Position numbers and translations under genes: made by a program. DNA of 64,000 nt, taken from Streptomyces sp. NBC_01317. Lineage in GTDB: Bacteria; Actinomycetota; Actinomycetes; Streptomycetales; Streptomycetaceae. The DNA lies in assembly GCF_035961655.1 (NCBI RefSeq), contig NZ_CP108393.1, positions 3,331,501 through 3,395,500 on the forward strand, read 5' to 3'. The stretch's first letter is position 1; the number at the start of each line of letters is the position of its first letter. Below are positions 8,855 through 18,135 of this stretch, piece by piece. The notes under the pieces were generated by a model. That model saw only the letters and a list, made by a program, of their open reading frames with translations. It did not search any database and was not told the DNA's origin.

Positions 8855-8913
8855 GACCTGGGTAAGAGCGAGCGAGACCCGAGTGAGTCCCAGCGACACC
8901 CGAGGAGCTTGAG
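8855..8913 (+). repeat. Tandem 21-bp repeat upstream of the dehydrogenase
   Basis: Two full imperfect copies (8855-8875 and 8876-8896) beginning GACC and ending AGCGA, then a partial third to 8913 that includes the ribosome site GAGGAG. The unit is two helical turns long. It may bind a protein or simply be slippage-derived. Confidence 0.5.
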
Positions 8914-8920
8914 TTCCACC

Positions 8921-9949
8921 ATGCCAGCCACCACTGACAATCGCCCCGCGGCCCTGCTCTCCATGGGCCCCGGCATCGCCGAGCGGCTGTTCACCGACGA
9001 CCACAGGACCCGGCTGACCGGCCTCGTCCGTACGGATACCGCCCTGATCGCCCATCAGCTGTCCGACCCGGCGCCCGCCGTGGCCGCCGCCCTCGCCGAC
9101 GCCGAACTGCTCGTCACCTGCTGGGGAGCGCCCCCGCTCACCGCCGACGTCCTCGACGCCGCACCCCGCCTGCGGGCCGTCGTCCACGCGGCGGGTTCCG
9201 TCAAGCACCACATCACCGACGCCTGCTGGGAGCGCGGCATCGCCGTCACCTCGGCCGCCGCCGCGAACGCCCGCCCCGTCGCCGAGTACACGCTCGCCGC
9301 GATCCTCTTCGCGGGCAAGAACGTCCTCGGCTCCGCCCAGCGCTACCGGAACCTGCGCACCCACCACGACTGGCGGGAGGAACTGGACAGCGCGGGCAAC
9401 TACCGCCGTACGGTCGGCATCGTCGGCGCCTCCCGCATCGGCCGCCGTGTCATCGAGCTGCTGCGCCCCTTCGACCTGGACGTCCTGCTGTACGACCCGT
9501 ACGTCGAGCCGGCCGAGGCCGCCGCGCTCGGCGCGGTCCTCGTCACCCTGGACGACCTGTGCGCGCGCAGCCACGTCGTGTCGGTCCACGCCCCGCAGCT
9601 CCCCGCCACGGACCGCATGATCGGCGCCGCTCAGCTGGCCGCGATGGCGGACGGTTCGACGCTGGTCAACACCTCACGCGGATCGCTCGTCGACGAGGAC
9701 GCGCTGCTGCCGGAGCTGGTGGCGGGCCGCCTCCACGCCGTACTGGACGTGACGGAGCCCGAACTGCCGCCCGTCGACTCGCCGCTGTACGACCTGCCGA
9801 ACGTCCTGCTCACCCCGCATGTCGCCGGGTCCCTCGGCGGTGAGATCCACCGGATGGCGGACCAGGCGCTGGACGAGGTGGAGCGCTGGACGAAGGGGTT
9901 GCCCTTCGCCGACCCCGTACACCCGACAAATCTGCACCTCTCGGCATAA
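8921..9949 (+). CDS. D-2-hydroxyacid dehydrogenase (NAD-dependent)
   Basis: A 342-residue member of the phosphoglycerate/formate-type dehydrogenases. The NAD-binding motif is GIVGASRIGRRVIELLRPF near residue 165. Catalytic Arg lies in NTSRGSLVDEDAL, Glu in the TEPELPP segment and His in LLTPHVAGS, in the usual order. The ATG at 8921 is preferred over TTG 8909 because the GAGGAG at 8902-8907 sits at usable distance only for the ATG. It should reduce a 2-keto acid or oxidise a D-2-hydroxy acid. As the last co-directional gene after a sugar importer, it may act on a sugar acid; that is inference. A strong hairpin follows at 9968. Confidence 0.9.
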   Translation: MPATTDNRPAALLSMGPGIAERLFTDDHRTRLTGLVRTDTALIAHQLSDPAPAVAAALADAELLVTCWGAPPLTADVLDAAPRLRAVVHAAGSVKHHITDACWERGIAVTSAAAANARPVAEYTLAAILFAGKNVLGSAQRYRNLRTHHDWREELDSAGNYRRTVGIVGASRIGRRVIELLRPFDLDVLLYDPYVEPAEAAALGAVLVTLDDLCARSHVVSVHAPQLPATDRMIGAAQLAAMADGSTLVNTSRGSLVDEDALLPELVAGRLHAVLDVTEPELPPVDSPLYDLPNVLLTPHVAGSLGGEIHRMADQALDEVERWTKGLPFADPVHPTNLHLSA

Positions 9950-9967
9950 AAGGACCCAGGCACGCGC

Positions 9968-10003
9968 GAAGGCCCGGCGCCCCTTCCGGGGTGCCGGGCC
10001 TTC
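9968..10003. terminator. Bidirectional terminator hairpin
   Basis: Arms GAAGGCCCGGC (9968-9978) and GCCGGGCCTTC (9993-10003) are perfectly complementary, with four further C-G pairs inside around a TTCC loop. It lies between the convergent dehydrogenase and groEL genes, so it can stop transcription from both sides. Confidence 0.85.
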
Positions 10004-10020
10004 GGCTGTCGCACACAACC

Positions 10021-11718
<1,698 letters not shown>

Positions 11719-11742
11719 TCAAAAGCAAAACTGACTCGTGAA

Positions 11743-12051
11743 TTACTTCTCGATGATCGCGAGTACGTCGCGGGCCGAGAGGACGAGGTATTCCTCGCCG
11801 CTGTACTTCACTTCGGTGCCGCCGTACTTGCTGTACAGAACGACATCGCCGACGGAAACGTCGAGCGGGAGCCGCTCGCCGTTCTCGAAACGGCCCGGGC
11901 CCACGGCCAGGACGACGCCCTCCTGGGGCTTCTCCTTGGCGGTGTCCGGGATGACCAGGCCAGAGGCCGTGGTCTGCTCGGCGTCGAGCGGCTGGACCAC
12001 AATGCGGTCCTCGAGCGGCTTGATGGCAACCTTGGTGCTGGCGGTCGTCAC
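11743..12051 (-). CDS. groES: 10-kDa co-chaperonin GroES
   Basis: A 102-residue co-chaperonin from GTG 12051, which follows a clear GGGGGAGG ribosome site. The first residues [20 protein letters not shown] match actinobacterial GroES. The mobile loop region ([19 protein letters not shown]) and the end of the domain ([17 protein letters not shown]) are intact. It caps the GroEL ring with seven copies. It is the first gene of the groES-groEL1 operon; the 99-bp gap to groEL1 is normal for Streptomyces. Confidence 0.97.
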   Translation of the reverse strand: MTTASTKVAIKPLEDRIVVQPLDAEQTTASGLVIPDTAKEKPQEGVVLAVGPGRFENGERLPLDVSVGDVVLYSKYGGTEVKYSGEEYLVLSARDVLAIIEK

Positions 12052-12149
12052 GATCCGACCTCCCCCTTCGGAGATCTCACGGGGTGAACTGTCTTGGGTG
12101 GCGACCGGGTGGATCCGTCGTCGCGGGTGCCGGATCCGCCAGTCGCGCT

Positions 12150-12176
12150 TTGGCACTCTCCAGTGGGGAGTGCCAG
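12150..12176. promoter_or_regulatory. CIRCE element 1 (HrcA operator)
   Basis: TTGGCACTC (12150-12158), 9-bp spacer, GAGTGCCAG (12168-12176): eight of nine arm positions pair, and the arms match the CIRCE consensus apart from A-to-G changes. It lies just downstream of the predicted groES -10 box, so bound HrcA would block initiation or clearance. Confidence 0.9.
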
Positions 12177-12183
12177 ACCTGAG

Positions 12184-12211
12184 ACTATGACCGCGATTAG
12201 CACTCGGTCAA
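12184..12211 (-). promoter_or_regulatory. groES-groEL1 promoter
   Basis: On the minus strand, -35 TTGACC (complement of 12206-12211) and -10 CATAGT (complement of 12184-12189) are spaced 16 bp, close to the housekeeping HrdB consensus. The -35 lies within CIRCE 2 and the -10 lies between the two CIRCE boxes. Confidence 0.75.
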
Positions 12212-12223
12212 GCGGAGTGCCAA
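12197..12223. promoter_or_regulatory. CIRCE element 2 (HrcA operator)
   Basis: TTAGCACTC (12197-12205), 9-bp spacer, GAGTGCCAA (12215-12223). The left arm is a perfect CIRCE arm. It overlaps the groES -35 box. The two CIRCE elements are separated by 20 bp, a double arrangement known for Streptomyces groES. Confidence 0.93.
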
Positions 12224-12260
12224 TGAGCTTGCGCGTGGCGGCGCGGCCGGGGCGCGAAAA

Positions 12261-12292
12261 CGCCCGTACGAGGGGCTGTCCCCGTACGGGCG
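12261..12292 (-). terminator. Intrinsic terminator of the deacetylase gene
   Basis: Arms CGCCCGTAC (12261-12269) and GTACGGGCG (12284-12292) with inner GGGG/CCCC pairs around CTGT. On the minus strand the hairpin is followed by TTTT, a rare complete intrinsic terminator in this GC-rich genome. It also insulates the CIRCE-controlled promoter region beyond it. Confidence 0.8.
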
Positions 12293-12337
12293 TGCGAGCA
12301 CCGAGCGTGCGAACACCGGCCCCGCGGCCGGGGGTTC

Positions 12338-13375
12338 TCAGACGTAGTCCTCCAGCCTGGCCACCGCGTACCCCTTGTCCGTGATGGTCTTCATCACACG
12401 CCGGATCATGTCGGGCATGGAGCCCTTCCCGTCCTCGCGCCCCCGGAAGTGGCTGAGGACGATGTCGCCGGGGTGCAGGTCCCGGTCCCACTCGCGCCAC
12501 TCCATGTGGTCGGGGAACGCCTCGGCCGACCACAGCGGTACGGCGGTGATCCCGCAGGACTTCGCGACGCGCAGGGTGTCGCCGTTGTAGTTGCCGTACG
12601 GCGGACGGAAGAGGCGGGGCCGCTTCCCGTACCGCTTCTGGATCTTGTCCTGCTGGCCGCAGATCTCGCGCTTCTGCCCGTCGCGGGACAGGCCGGGCAG
12701 GTAGGGGTGGTTGAGGGTGTGGTTGTGCAGTGCGACCCCGCGGTCCCGCATCAGCCGGAAGTAGTTGTAGTCGTCGTTGATCACGTAGTCGCTGAGGAAG
12801 GCGCTGTACGGGATCTTCAGCTCGGCCATCATGCGGAGGAACTCGGGGTCCTTCTCCGCGCCGTCGTCGATGGTCAGGAAGACGATCTTGTCCTTGACCG
12901 GCACGGTGGTGAAGACGGGCGGGAGCCCGGCGCCACCGGAGACCTCGAAGCCCTTGCGGGTCCTGATCACGGGCTTGACGGCGGGGGGCGGGGGCGCGGT
13001 CAGGGGGGTTCTGGCGAGCTTCCACCGCTTGGCGGTGGCGGTACGGACGGCCTCGGCGCGGCGGAGTTTCTCGGCGTAGGCGGCGAGGGCGCCGGCGGGG
13101 CCGCGGCGGGGGGCGCTGCCGGGCTTCTGAGCCCGGTCGGCTTTCTGCGGGCTGCCGGGCTTCTGGGCGCCGCCGGCCTTCTGAGCCTGGTCGGCCTTCT
13201 GAGCTTTCGGCGCCCGGTCGGCTTTCGGCGCCTGCGGTGCCGGGTGCCCCTCAGGCGCGTAGGCACGGCTGCCGTTCGGCTCTCCGGTGCAGCCGGAACC
13301 GAGCGCGGCGACGAGCAGGGCGGCCACCAGGACACGCGCGCGTCCAAATTCTCGCTTTTGTCGTAAAAGCTGCAT
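12338..13375 (-). CDS. Polysaccharide deacetylase lipoprotein (NodB domain)
   Basis: A 345-residue secreted lipoprotein. Basic N-terminus, hydrophobic segment VLVAALLVAAL and lipobox LGSGC with acceptor Cys29. Residues 36-100 are a low-complexity linker rich in Ala, Lys, Gln and Pro with repeats such as QKADRAQKPGS, which probably spans the wall. The C-terminal carbohydrate esterase 4 domain has TIDDG (metal-binding Asp), HNHTLNHP (two His ligands), RPPYG, and LSHF in order. It should remove N- or O-acetyl groups from peptidoglycan or a related glycan, with a divalent metal. The first of the usual TFDDG residues is replaced by TIDDG, which still keeps both aspartates. It ends before a true intrinsic terminator. 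Confidence 0.9.
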   Translation of the reverse strand: MQLLRQKREFGRARVLVAALLVAALGSGCTGEPNGSRAYAPEGHPAPQAPKADRAPKAQKADQAQKAGGAQKPGSPQKADRAQKPGSAPRRGPAGALAAYAEKLRRAEAVRTATAKRWKLARTPLTAPPPPAVKPVIRTRKGFEVSGGAGLPPVFTTVPVKDKIVFLTIDDGAEKDPEFLRMMAELKIPYSAFLSDYVINDDYNYFRLMRDRGVALHNHTLNHPYLPGLSRDGQKREICGQQDKIQKRYGKRPRLFRPPYGNYNGDTLRVAKSCGITAVPLWSAEAFPDHMEWREWDRDLHPGDIVLSHFRGREDGKGSMPDMIRRVMKTITDKGYAVARLEDYV

Positions 13376-13426
13376 GGCGCTGCATCCTGTCAGCGCGGCA
13401 CATCCCCCACCGTACGACTCGCCGGA

Positions 13427-13792
13427 CTACTCCAGGTCCGTCAACTCGTCGGCGTAGATCTTCGAGAGCGGTTGCGGCCCGATGTACTGCTGGCAGTTGC
13501 ACTGCCTGCGCTCGTACTTCAGCGGCTTCTTGTCCTCGTCCCACTCCGTCGCGACCTCGACGTCCTCGTGGCACTTCCCCCGCTTGTCGTGCTTCGCCAG
13601 GTGGTGGGAACACCCGCAGACGGGCACAGGTGGCTTATGGGCCTCCTCAAGCGCCTTCCGTTCGTCCTCGGCCAGCTTGAGGCGTTCCATTATTCGCTCG
13701 TGACGCGTGTGCAGCGCCGTGCGGCCCGTGTCGGCCACCCATCCGAAGCCGCCCACGATGAAGAAGACGAAAAGCCACCAAATCCATTCCAT
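13427..13792 (-). CDS. Small membrane protein with cysteine-rich cytoplasmic part
   Basis: A 121-residue protein I cannot assign to a named family. It opens with MEWIWWLFVFFIVGGFGWVA, one transmembrane helix. A charged, probably coiled-coil segment follows (residues 28-52), then Cys/His clusters CGCSHHLAKHD, GKCHE and CNCQQ at about 59-69, 73-76 and 98-102. The spacing suggests a zinc-ribbon-like or other metal site. The start ATG at 13792 is supported by the abrupt onset of hydrophobic coding sequence. It lies alone between the deacetylase and a multi-spanning membrane protein on the same strand. Conserved hypothetical in streptomycetes is my expectation, not something checked. Confidence 0.8.
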   Translation of the reverse strand: MEWIWWLFVFFIVGGFGWVADTGRTALHTRHERIMERLKLAEDERKALEEAHKPPVPVCGCSHHLAKHDKRGKCHEDVEVATEWDEDKKPLKYERRQCNCQQYIGPQPLSKIYADELTDLE

Positions 13793-13863
13793 CCGCCGCC
13801 CCTTAACCCTGAATGGCGCATGCGTTCCCTCTCCAGGATAGGTCTCGGGCTGTAGGAAGCACC

Positions 13864-14595
13864 TCAGCGGTGGGCTCCGCCGCCCCTGCGGGCCGGTACC
13901 GGATCCAGCAAACGCCCAGCCCAGCACTGGTGCCCGGCGGACCGGACAAGTCCCAGCAGACCGGTCATCAGGAGGGTGCCTCCGAAACCCAGGGCGTACA
14001 CAGTGGCACTCAGCGTGACCACGTCCACCCGGGTCACCGCCCGGCCCGCGACCGCCGTACCGGCCAGGCACAGCGCGACGGAGGGCAGCAGCCAGAGGAC
14101 GGACCTGCCGTGCGCGCGTACGCGCTCGTCGGTCACGGGTTCCGGGCCGAGATACGCCCACGCGTCCAGCCGGTCCCGTACGTCCTGGTTCCGGCGCACC
14201 CAGAGCCCCAGCGCGACGGCGGCGGGGACCAGGAGGAGCGCCGCGAGGACCAGCGCGACGAGGCCGCTGAGCAGCCCCAGGCCGCCGTCCTCGATGCTCC
14301 GGACGGCGAGCCCGACGGCGGCCCACCCGAGCACGGCGACGGCGGCGATCCCCCAGAGGAGCAGCAGGCGCCGGACGGCCAGCGCCCGCTCGGCGAGCGC
14401 CACGACGGTGGCGTCCCGCTCGGCGAGCAGCTCGGGGGAGAGCCCCCCGTACCCGCCCTCGGTCTCCTCGTCGGCCGCATCCCCCACGCACGCCTCGAGC
14501 CCCTCCTCGGACGGGGGCTCCGGAGGGTACGGCGGAAGCGCGAGGCGGTTGATCACCCGGCAGAGGGTAGCGGCGATAGCCTCTGCGACGATCAT
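13864..14595 (-). CDS. Multi-spanning membrane protein, unknown function
   Basis: Up to 243 residues. After a charged, Glu/Pro-rich N-terminal stretch (residues 20-70) there are four hydrophobic helices: about LLLLWGIAAVAVLGWAAVGL, LLSGLVALVLAALLLVPAAV, VLWLLPSVALCLAGTAVAG and VVTLSATVYALGFGGTLLMT. Between helices two and three is a conserved-looking WVRRNQDVRDRLDAWAYLGP loop. No catalytic motif is visible. A GTG about 14 codons in (VINRLALPP) is an alternative start. It is divergent from the DinB gene at 14654. Confidence 0.7.
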   Translation of the reverse strand: MIVAEAIAATLCRVINRLALPPYPPEPPSEEGLEACVGDAADEETEGGYGGLSPELLAERDATVVALAERALAVRRLLLLWGIAAVAVLGWAAVGLAVRSIEDGGLGLLSGLVALVLAALLLVPAAVALGLWVRRNQDVRDRLDAWAYLGPEPVTDERVRAHGRSVLWLLPSVALCLAGTAVAGRAVTRVDVVTLSATVYALGFGGTLLMTGLLGLVRSAGHQCWAGRLLDPVPARRGGGAHR

Positions 14596-14653
14596 CCACG
14601 GCCCTGCTCACCGCCCCACCATCACCCGCCCACCGTCCCGGAAGGCCCCGGCC

Positions 14654-15160
14654 ATGACCACAGAACGCATCGGACCCCCCGCCGTCGCCGGGGAGCGCGT
14701 CATGCTGCGCGCCTTTCTCGACTACCACCGGGCGACCCTCGCCATGAAGACCGACGGCCTCTCGGACGAGGACCTGCGCCGCCGCTCGATGCCCCCGTCG
14801 ACGCTCACCCTCCTCGGGCTCGTACGGCACATGGCGGAGGTCGAGCGCGCGTGGTTCCGCCGGGTGATCAACGGCGAGGACATCCCCCTGGTGTGGTCCG
14901 ACACCGGCGACTTCCAGGTGGCGTACGACGCCCGTACGGCCACCCGCTCCGAGGCGTTCGCCGCCTGGGAGGCCGAGGTCGCCCACTCCCGGCGGATCGA
15001 GGAGGCGGCGGAGTCCCTCGACGTCACCGCCTACGCGGCGAAGTGGGAGGAGGACGTCTCGCTCCGCATGGTGATGCTGCACCTCATCCACGAGTACGCC
15101 CGCCACAACGGCCACGCGGACTTCCTGCGCGAGGGAATCGACGGGACGGTGGGCGCCTGA
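14654..15160 (+). CDS. DinB family protein (DUF664)
   Basis: A 168-residue DinB/YfiT-like four-helix bundle protein. It has the pattern LLGLVRHMAEVERAWFRRVI early and HLIHEYARHNGHADFLREGI at the end, which provide the three histidines that bind a divalent metal in this superfamily. Relatives include bacillithiol- and mycothiol-dependent transferases, so a role in thiol-dependent detoxification is possible. The ATG at 14654 is chosen because the helical bundle begins soon after (GERVMLRAFLDYHRATLAM). It is monocistronic by position. Confidence 0.88.
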   Translation: MTTERIGPPAVAGERVMLRAFLDYHRATLAMKTDGLSDEDLRRRSMPPSTLTLLGLVRHMAEVERAWFRRVINGEDIPLVWSDTGDFQVAYDARTATRSEAFAAWEAEVAHSRRIEEAAESLDVTAYAAKWEEDVSLRMVMLHLIHEYARHNGHADFLREGIDGTVGA

Positions 15161-15337
15161 GCGGTACGGAGCCGCGCCGGGCACCCGGCGATCCGCCGAA
15201 CCGCCGGCCAGGACCTCGCCCAGGTCCACCCAGTGGCTGTCGGACAGTGTCCAGTCCCAGGCGGGCCAGTGGAGGAAGACCGTCTGCCGTACCTCTCCGT
15301 TGATCCACACCTCGTAGAGATGATGACGGAGTGTCAT
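15161..15337 (-). pseudogene. Possible gene remnant opposite to the DinB 3' side
   Basis: The 308-bp gap between the DinB and SRPBCC genes holds, on the minus strand from ATG 15337, a stretch that looks protein-like: MTLRHHLYEVWINGEVRQT followed by aromatic-rich FLHWPAWDWTLSD. Codon third positions are mostly G/C. The frame does not stop before it runs antisense through the DinB gene, so no intact gene of normal length is present. It could be the 5' end of a truncated gene. Nothing else is seen in the gap. Confidence 0.3.
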
Positions 15338-15468
15338 CGGCAATGATCGACCGGTGGCCCACGGGACGCCACATCCGGGAAGTCCCGGGGAGACTCGACC
15401 GCGCGGCGCGCCGCGCGCGTCCGTTTCGTTCAAGACCGGGGCGGCCGGTGCCCGCTAGCGTCGCCGCC

Positions 15469-15882
15469 ATGAACAGCACCCACAAGGAATCCCGCCATGT
15501 CAGCGTCCATGTCGACCGCGCCGTGCGCGACGTCTACGCCTACGCCTCGGACCCGGCCAACCTGCCCGCGTGGGCCCACGGCCTGGGAGGGTCCGTCGAG
15601 AGGAGCGGGGACCGATGGGTGGCGGAGTCCTCGCCCATGGGACGTGTCGTGGTCGCCTTCGCGCCGCGCAACGAGTTCGGCGTGCTCGACCACGACGTCA
15701 CGCTGCCCTCCGGGCAGACCGTGTACAACCCGGTCCGCGTGATCGCCGACGGCGCGGGGAGCGAGGTGGTGTTCACGCTCCGCCGGCAGGCGGAGATGAG
15801 CGACGCCGACTTCGCGCGTGACGCCGACACGGTCGCCGCCGACCTGGCCCGGCTCAAGGAGCTGCTGGAGTCCGCCCGGTAG
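15469..15882 (+). CDS. SRPBCC family protein
   Basis: A 137-residue helix-grip (START/Bet v1-like) protein. It begins with HVSVHVDRAVRDVYAYASDP followed by ANLPAWAHGL, the classic first strand and helix of polyketide-cyclase-like SRPBCC proteins, and ends with a long amphipathic helix (DADTVAADLARLKELLESA). These domains bind small hydrophobic ligands; no catalytic residues can be named. The start ATG 15469 is immediately before this conserved opening. A convergent MarR gene ends 33 bp downstream. Confidence 0.8.
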   Translation: MNSTHKESRHVSVHVDRAVRDVYAYASDPANLPAWAHGLGGSVERSGDRWVAESSPMGRVVVAFAPRNEFGVLDHDVTLPSGQTVYNPVRVIADGAGSEVVFTLRRQAEMSDADFARDADTVAADLARLKELLESAR

Positions 15883-15914
15883 GGCGTCCGGAAGGGCGTC
15901 CGGCCGGGGCTTGT

Positions 15915-16361
15915 TCAGCCGCGCGGCCAGGTATGGCCGATCAGGTTCTCGATGCTCGAGTTGAAGCGTTCCAGCGCCGTGGCGAACGCCGCCGCCTCCT
16001 CCGGCTTCCACTCCGCCAGAACCGTCTCCAGCCCCCGCACCCCGTCCTCGCGGTCCGCGTGGAGCTTGCCCAGACCCTCGTCCGTGATACGGAACTTGCG
16101 GGCGATCCCACCCTCCGGATCGGGGATGCGCTCCACCAGCCCCGCCCGGGTCATCGCGGCCGTCTGCCGGTTGAGCGTGGACGTCTCCAGGCCCAGCGCG
16201 TCGACCAACTGCCCGATGGACAGCGGGCCTTCGGCCTCGATCCGGCTGAGCAGGAGGTACGCGCTGCGGTCGAGCCGCGCCTTGGGCGCCAGAGCCATGT
16301 AGCGATAACGCGCCAGCAGCGTCATCTCCAGCTGGATCTTCTCGCTCGCCTCACGCACCAC
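15915..16361 (-). CDS. MarR family transcriptional regulator
   Basis: A 148-residue winged-helix regulator. The DNA-binding core reads LSIGQLVDALGLETSTLNRQ then TAAMTRAGLVERIPDPEGGIARKFRITDEG, a standard MarR helix-turn-helix and wing. A GTG at 16361 (or the next GTG at 16358) is chosen because AGGAAGAGG lies just upstream; the open frame extends further but that part is low in complexity. It is divergent from an efflux transporter with a palindrome between them, so it most likely represses that transporter and senses its substrate. Confidence 0.9.
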   Translation of the reverse strand: MVREASEKIQLEMTLLARYRYMALAPKARLDRSAYLLLSRIEAEGPLSIGQLVDALGLETSTLNRQTAAMTRAGLVERIPDPEGGIARKFRITDEGLGKLHADREDGVRGLETVLAEWKPEEAAAFATALERFNSSIENLIGHTWPRG

Positions 16362-16476
16362 GGCAACCTCTTCCTGTCGGTCCGTCGATTCCCGGCACCA
16401 CACGTCCTCGGCACCACGCCCACCGGAAACGCCCACCGGCACACCCACCTGCATGTATATCAGCGCAATATGCCCC

Positions 16477-16493
16477 GTACATACAGCATGTAC
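16477..16493. promoter_or_regulatory. Putative MarR operator
   Basis: Palindrome GTACAT-N5-ATGTAC sits between the divergent marR-type and MFS genes, next to a TACGCT that could serve as -10 for the transporter. Its position fits repression of both genes. Confidence 0.55.
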
Positions 16494-16534
16494 GCTACAC
16501 AGTGCATCACGTCACGCCCCTGACAGGAGACGCT

Positions 16535-18061
16535 GTGAAACCCACCGTTCCGCCGCCCCCGGCAGCCCTCGCGGCGCCTCCCTCCCCCCGTACGGGAGCC
16601 GTCGTCGCCGTCCTGGCGAGCGCCGGCATCGTCGCCGCGCTGATGCAGACCCTGGTCGTGCCCCTCATCGGCGAGCTGCCCCGCCTCCTGGACACCACCC
16701 CGGCCGACGCGTCGTGGGTGATCACGGCGACCCTGGTCGCGGGCGCCGTCGCCACCCCCGTCACGGGCCGGCTCGGCGACCTGTACGGCAAGCGGCGGCT
16801 GATGCTCGTCTGCGTCCTGCTGCTGGTCGCCGGCTCGGTGGTGTGCGCCCTGTCCGACTCCCTGCTCCCCGCCGTCGCGGGCCGCGCGCTGCAAGGGTCG
16901 AGCATGGGCATCATCCCGCTCGGCATCAGCATGATGCGCGACATCCTGCCGCCCGAACGGGTCGGCTCCGCCATCGCCCTGATGAGCTCCTCGCTCGGCA
17001 TCGGCGGCGCCCTCGGCCTGCCCCTCGCGGCGGTCGTGGCCCAGAACACCGACTGGCACACCCTCTTCTGGGGCGCGGCCGGCCTCGGCCTGGTGCTCGG
17101 CGTCTTCATCCTGCTCTTCATACCGGCGGCGCCGGTCCGCGCCACCGGCCGGTTCGACTTCGTCGGAGCCCTCGGCCTCGGCGCCGGGCTGGTCGCCCTG
17201 CTGCTCGCCGTGACGAAGGGCACCGACTGGGGCTGGGGCAGCGGCACCACGCTGGGCCTGCTGGGCACGGCGCTGGTCGTCCTGCTCGTGTGGGGCGTGT
17301 GGGAGCTGCGTACGCGCGACCCGCTGGTCGACCTCCGCACCACCGCCCGGCGCCAGGTGCTGCTGACCAACCTGGCGTCCGTCGTGGTCGGATTCGCGCT
17401 GTACGCCCAGTCGCTGATCGTCCCCCAGCTGCTCCAGCTCCCCTCCGCCACCGGCTACGGCCTCGGCCAGTCGATGGTCGCGGCGGGCCTGTGGATGGCC
17501 CCGGCCGGCCTGGTCATGATGGGCGTCTCCCCGCTGGGCGCGAAGCTCTCCGCCGCGCGCGGCCCGAAGGTCTCCCTGCTCACGGGCTCGGTGATCATCA
17601 TGTGCGGGTACGCCCTGGCGCTGGTCCTGATGGGATCCACCTGGGGCCTGCTGGTCTTCACCTGCATCAGCAGCGCGGGGATCGCCTTCGCGTACGGGGC
17701 CATGCCGGCGCTGATCATGAGCGCGGTGCCGGTGTCGGAGACGGCGGCGGCGAACGGTTTCAACGCCCTGATGCGCTCGATCGGTACGTCGGTCTCCAGC
17801 GCGGTCCTGGGCGTGGTCCTGGCCCACATGACTGTCTCGGCCGGCGGCTTCACGGTCCCGTCCGAGAGCGGATTCCGTACGGGCTTCGCGATCGGCGGCG
17901 GGGTCGCCCTGATCGCGGCACTGGTGGTCGTGGCGATCCCGGGCCGCAAGCGAGTGGCGGCGACGCCCCTGGCGACGTCCGTCCCCACGTCCGCCCCCAC
18001 GTCCACCGCCACGCCGCCCGGCGACCACCCGACACCGATCCCGGAACGCAGCGGCTCGTAA
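16535..18061 (+). CDS. MFS transporter, DHA2 (EmrB/QacA) family
   Basis: A 508-residue drug-proton antiporter with about 14 hydrophobic segments. The motif-A loop GRLGDLYGKRRLML lies between helices 2 and 3, and GSSMGIIPLGIS resembles the antiporter motif C region. The GTG at 16535 follows ACAGGAGA at good spacing. The C-terminal 35 residues are a Thr/Ser/Pro-rich tail. It probably exports a toxic compound across the cytoplasmic membrane. It is divergent from the MarR gene and likely controlled by it. Confidence 0.92.
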   Translation: MKPTVPPPPAALAAPPSPRTGAVVAVLASAGIVAALMQTLVVPLIGELPRLLDTTPADASWVITATLVAGAVATPVTGRLGDLYGKRRLMLVCVLLLVAGSVVCALSDSLLPAVAGRALQGSSMGIIPLGISMMRDILPPERVGSAIALMSSSLGIGGALGLPLAAVVAQNTDWHTLFWGAAGLGLVLGVFILLFIPAAPVRATGRFDFVGALGLGAGLVALLLAVTKGTDWGWGSGTTLGLLGTALVVLLVWGVWELRTRDPLVDLRTTARRQVLLTNLASVVVGFALYAQSLIVPQLLQLPSATGYGLGQSMVAAGLWMAPAGLVMMGVSPLGAKLSAARGPKVSLLTGSVIIMCGYALALVLMGSTWGLLVFTCISSAGIAFAYGAMPALIMSAVPVSETAAANGFNALMRSIGTSVSSAVLGVVLAHMTVSAGGFTVPSESGFRTGFAIGGGVALIAALVVVAIPGRKRVAATPLATSVPTSAPTSTATPPGDHPTPIPERSGS

Positions 18062-18135
18062 GAGCGCCGTACCCACAGGCCTCCCCGCCGTTTCCCCCGC
18101 CAGGCATGATGGACGGAATGACGGCGAGGAGTTCG

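Noticed and set aside
91..9949. Secondary-metabolite gene cluster
   Set aside because: No synthase, tailoring set or resistance genes; enzymes here are scattered oxidoreductases and a sugar operon.
13427..15433. One continuous 668-codon minus-strand frame from 15433 to 13427
   Set aside because: Only its last 121 codons (a membrane protein) and perhaps its first 60 look real. The middle is antisense to the DinB gene and out of frame with the membrane protein at 13864.
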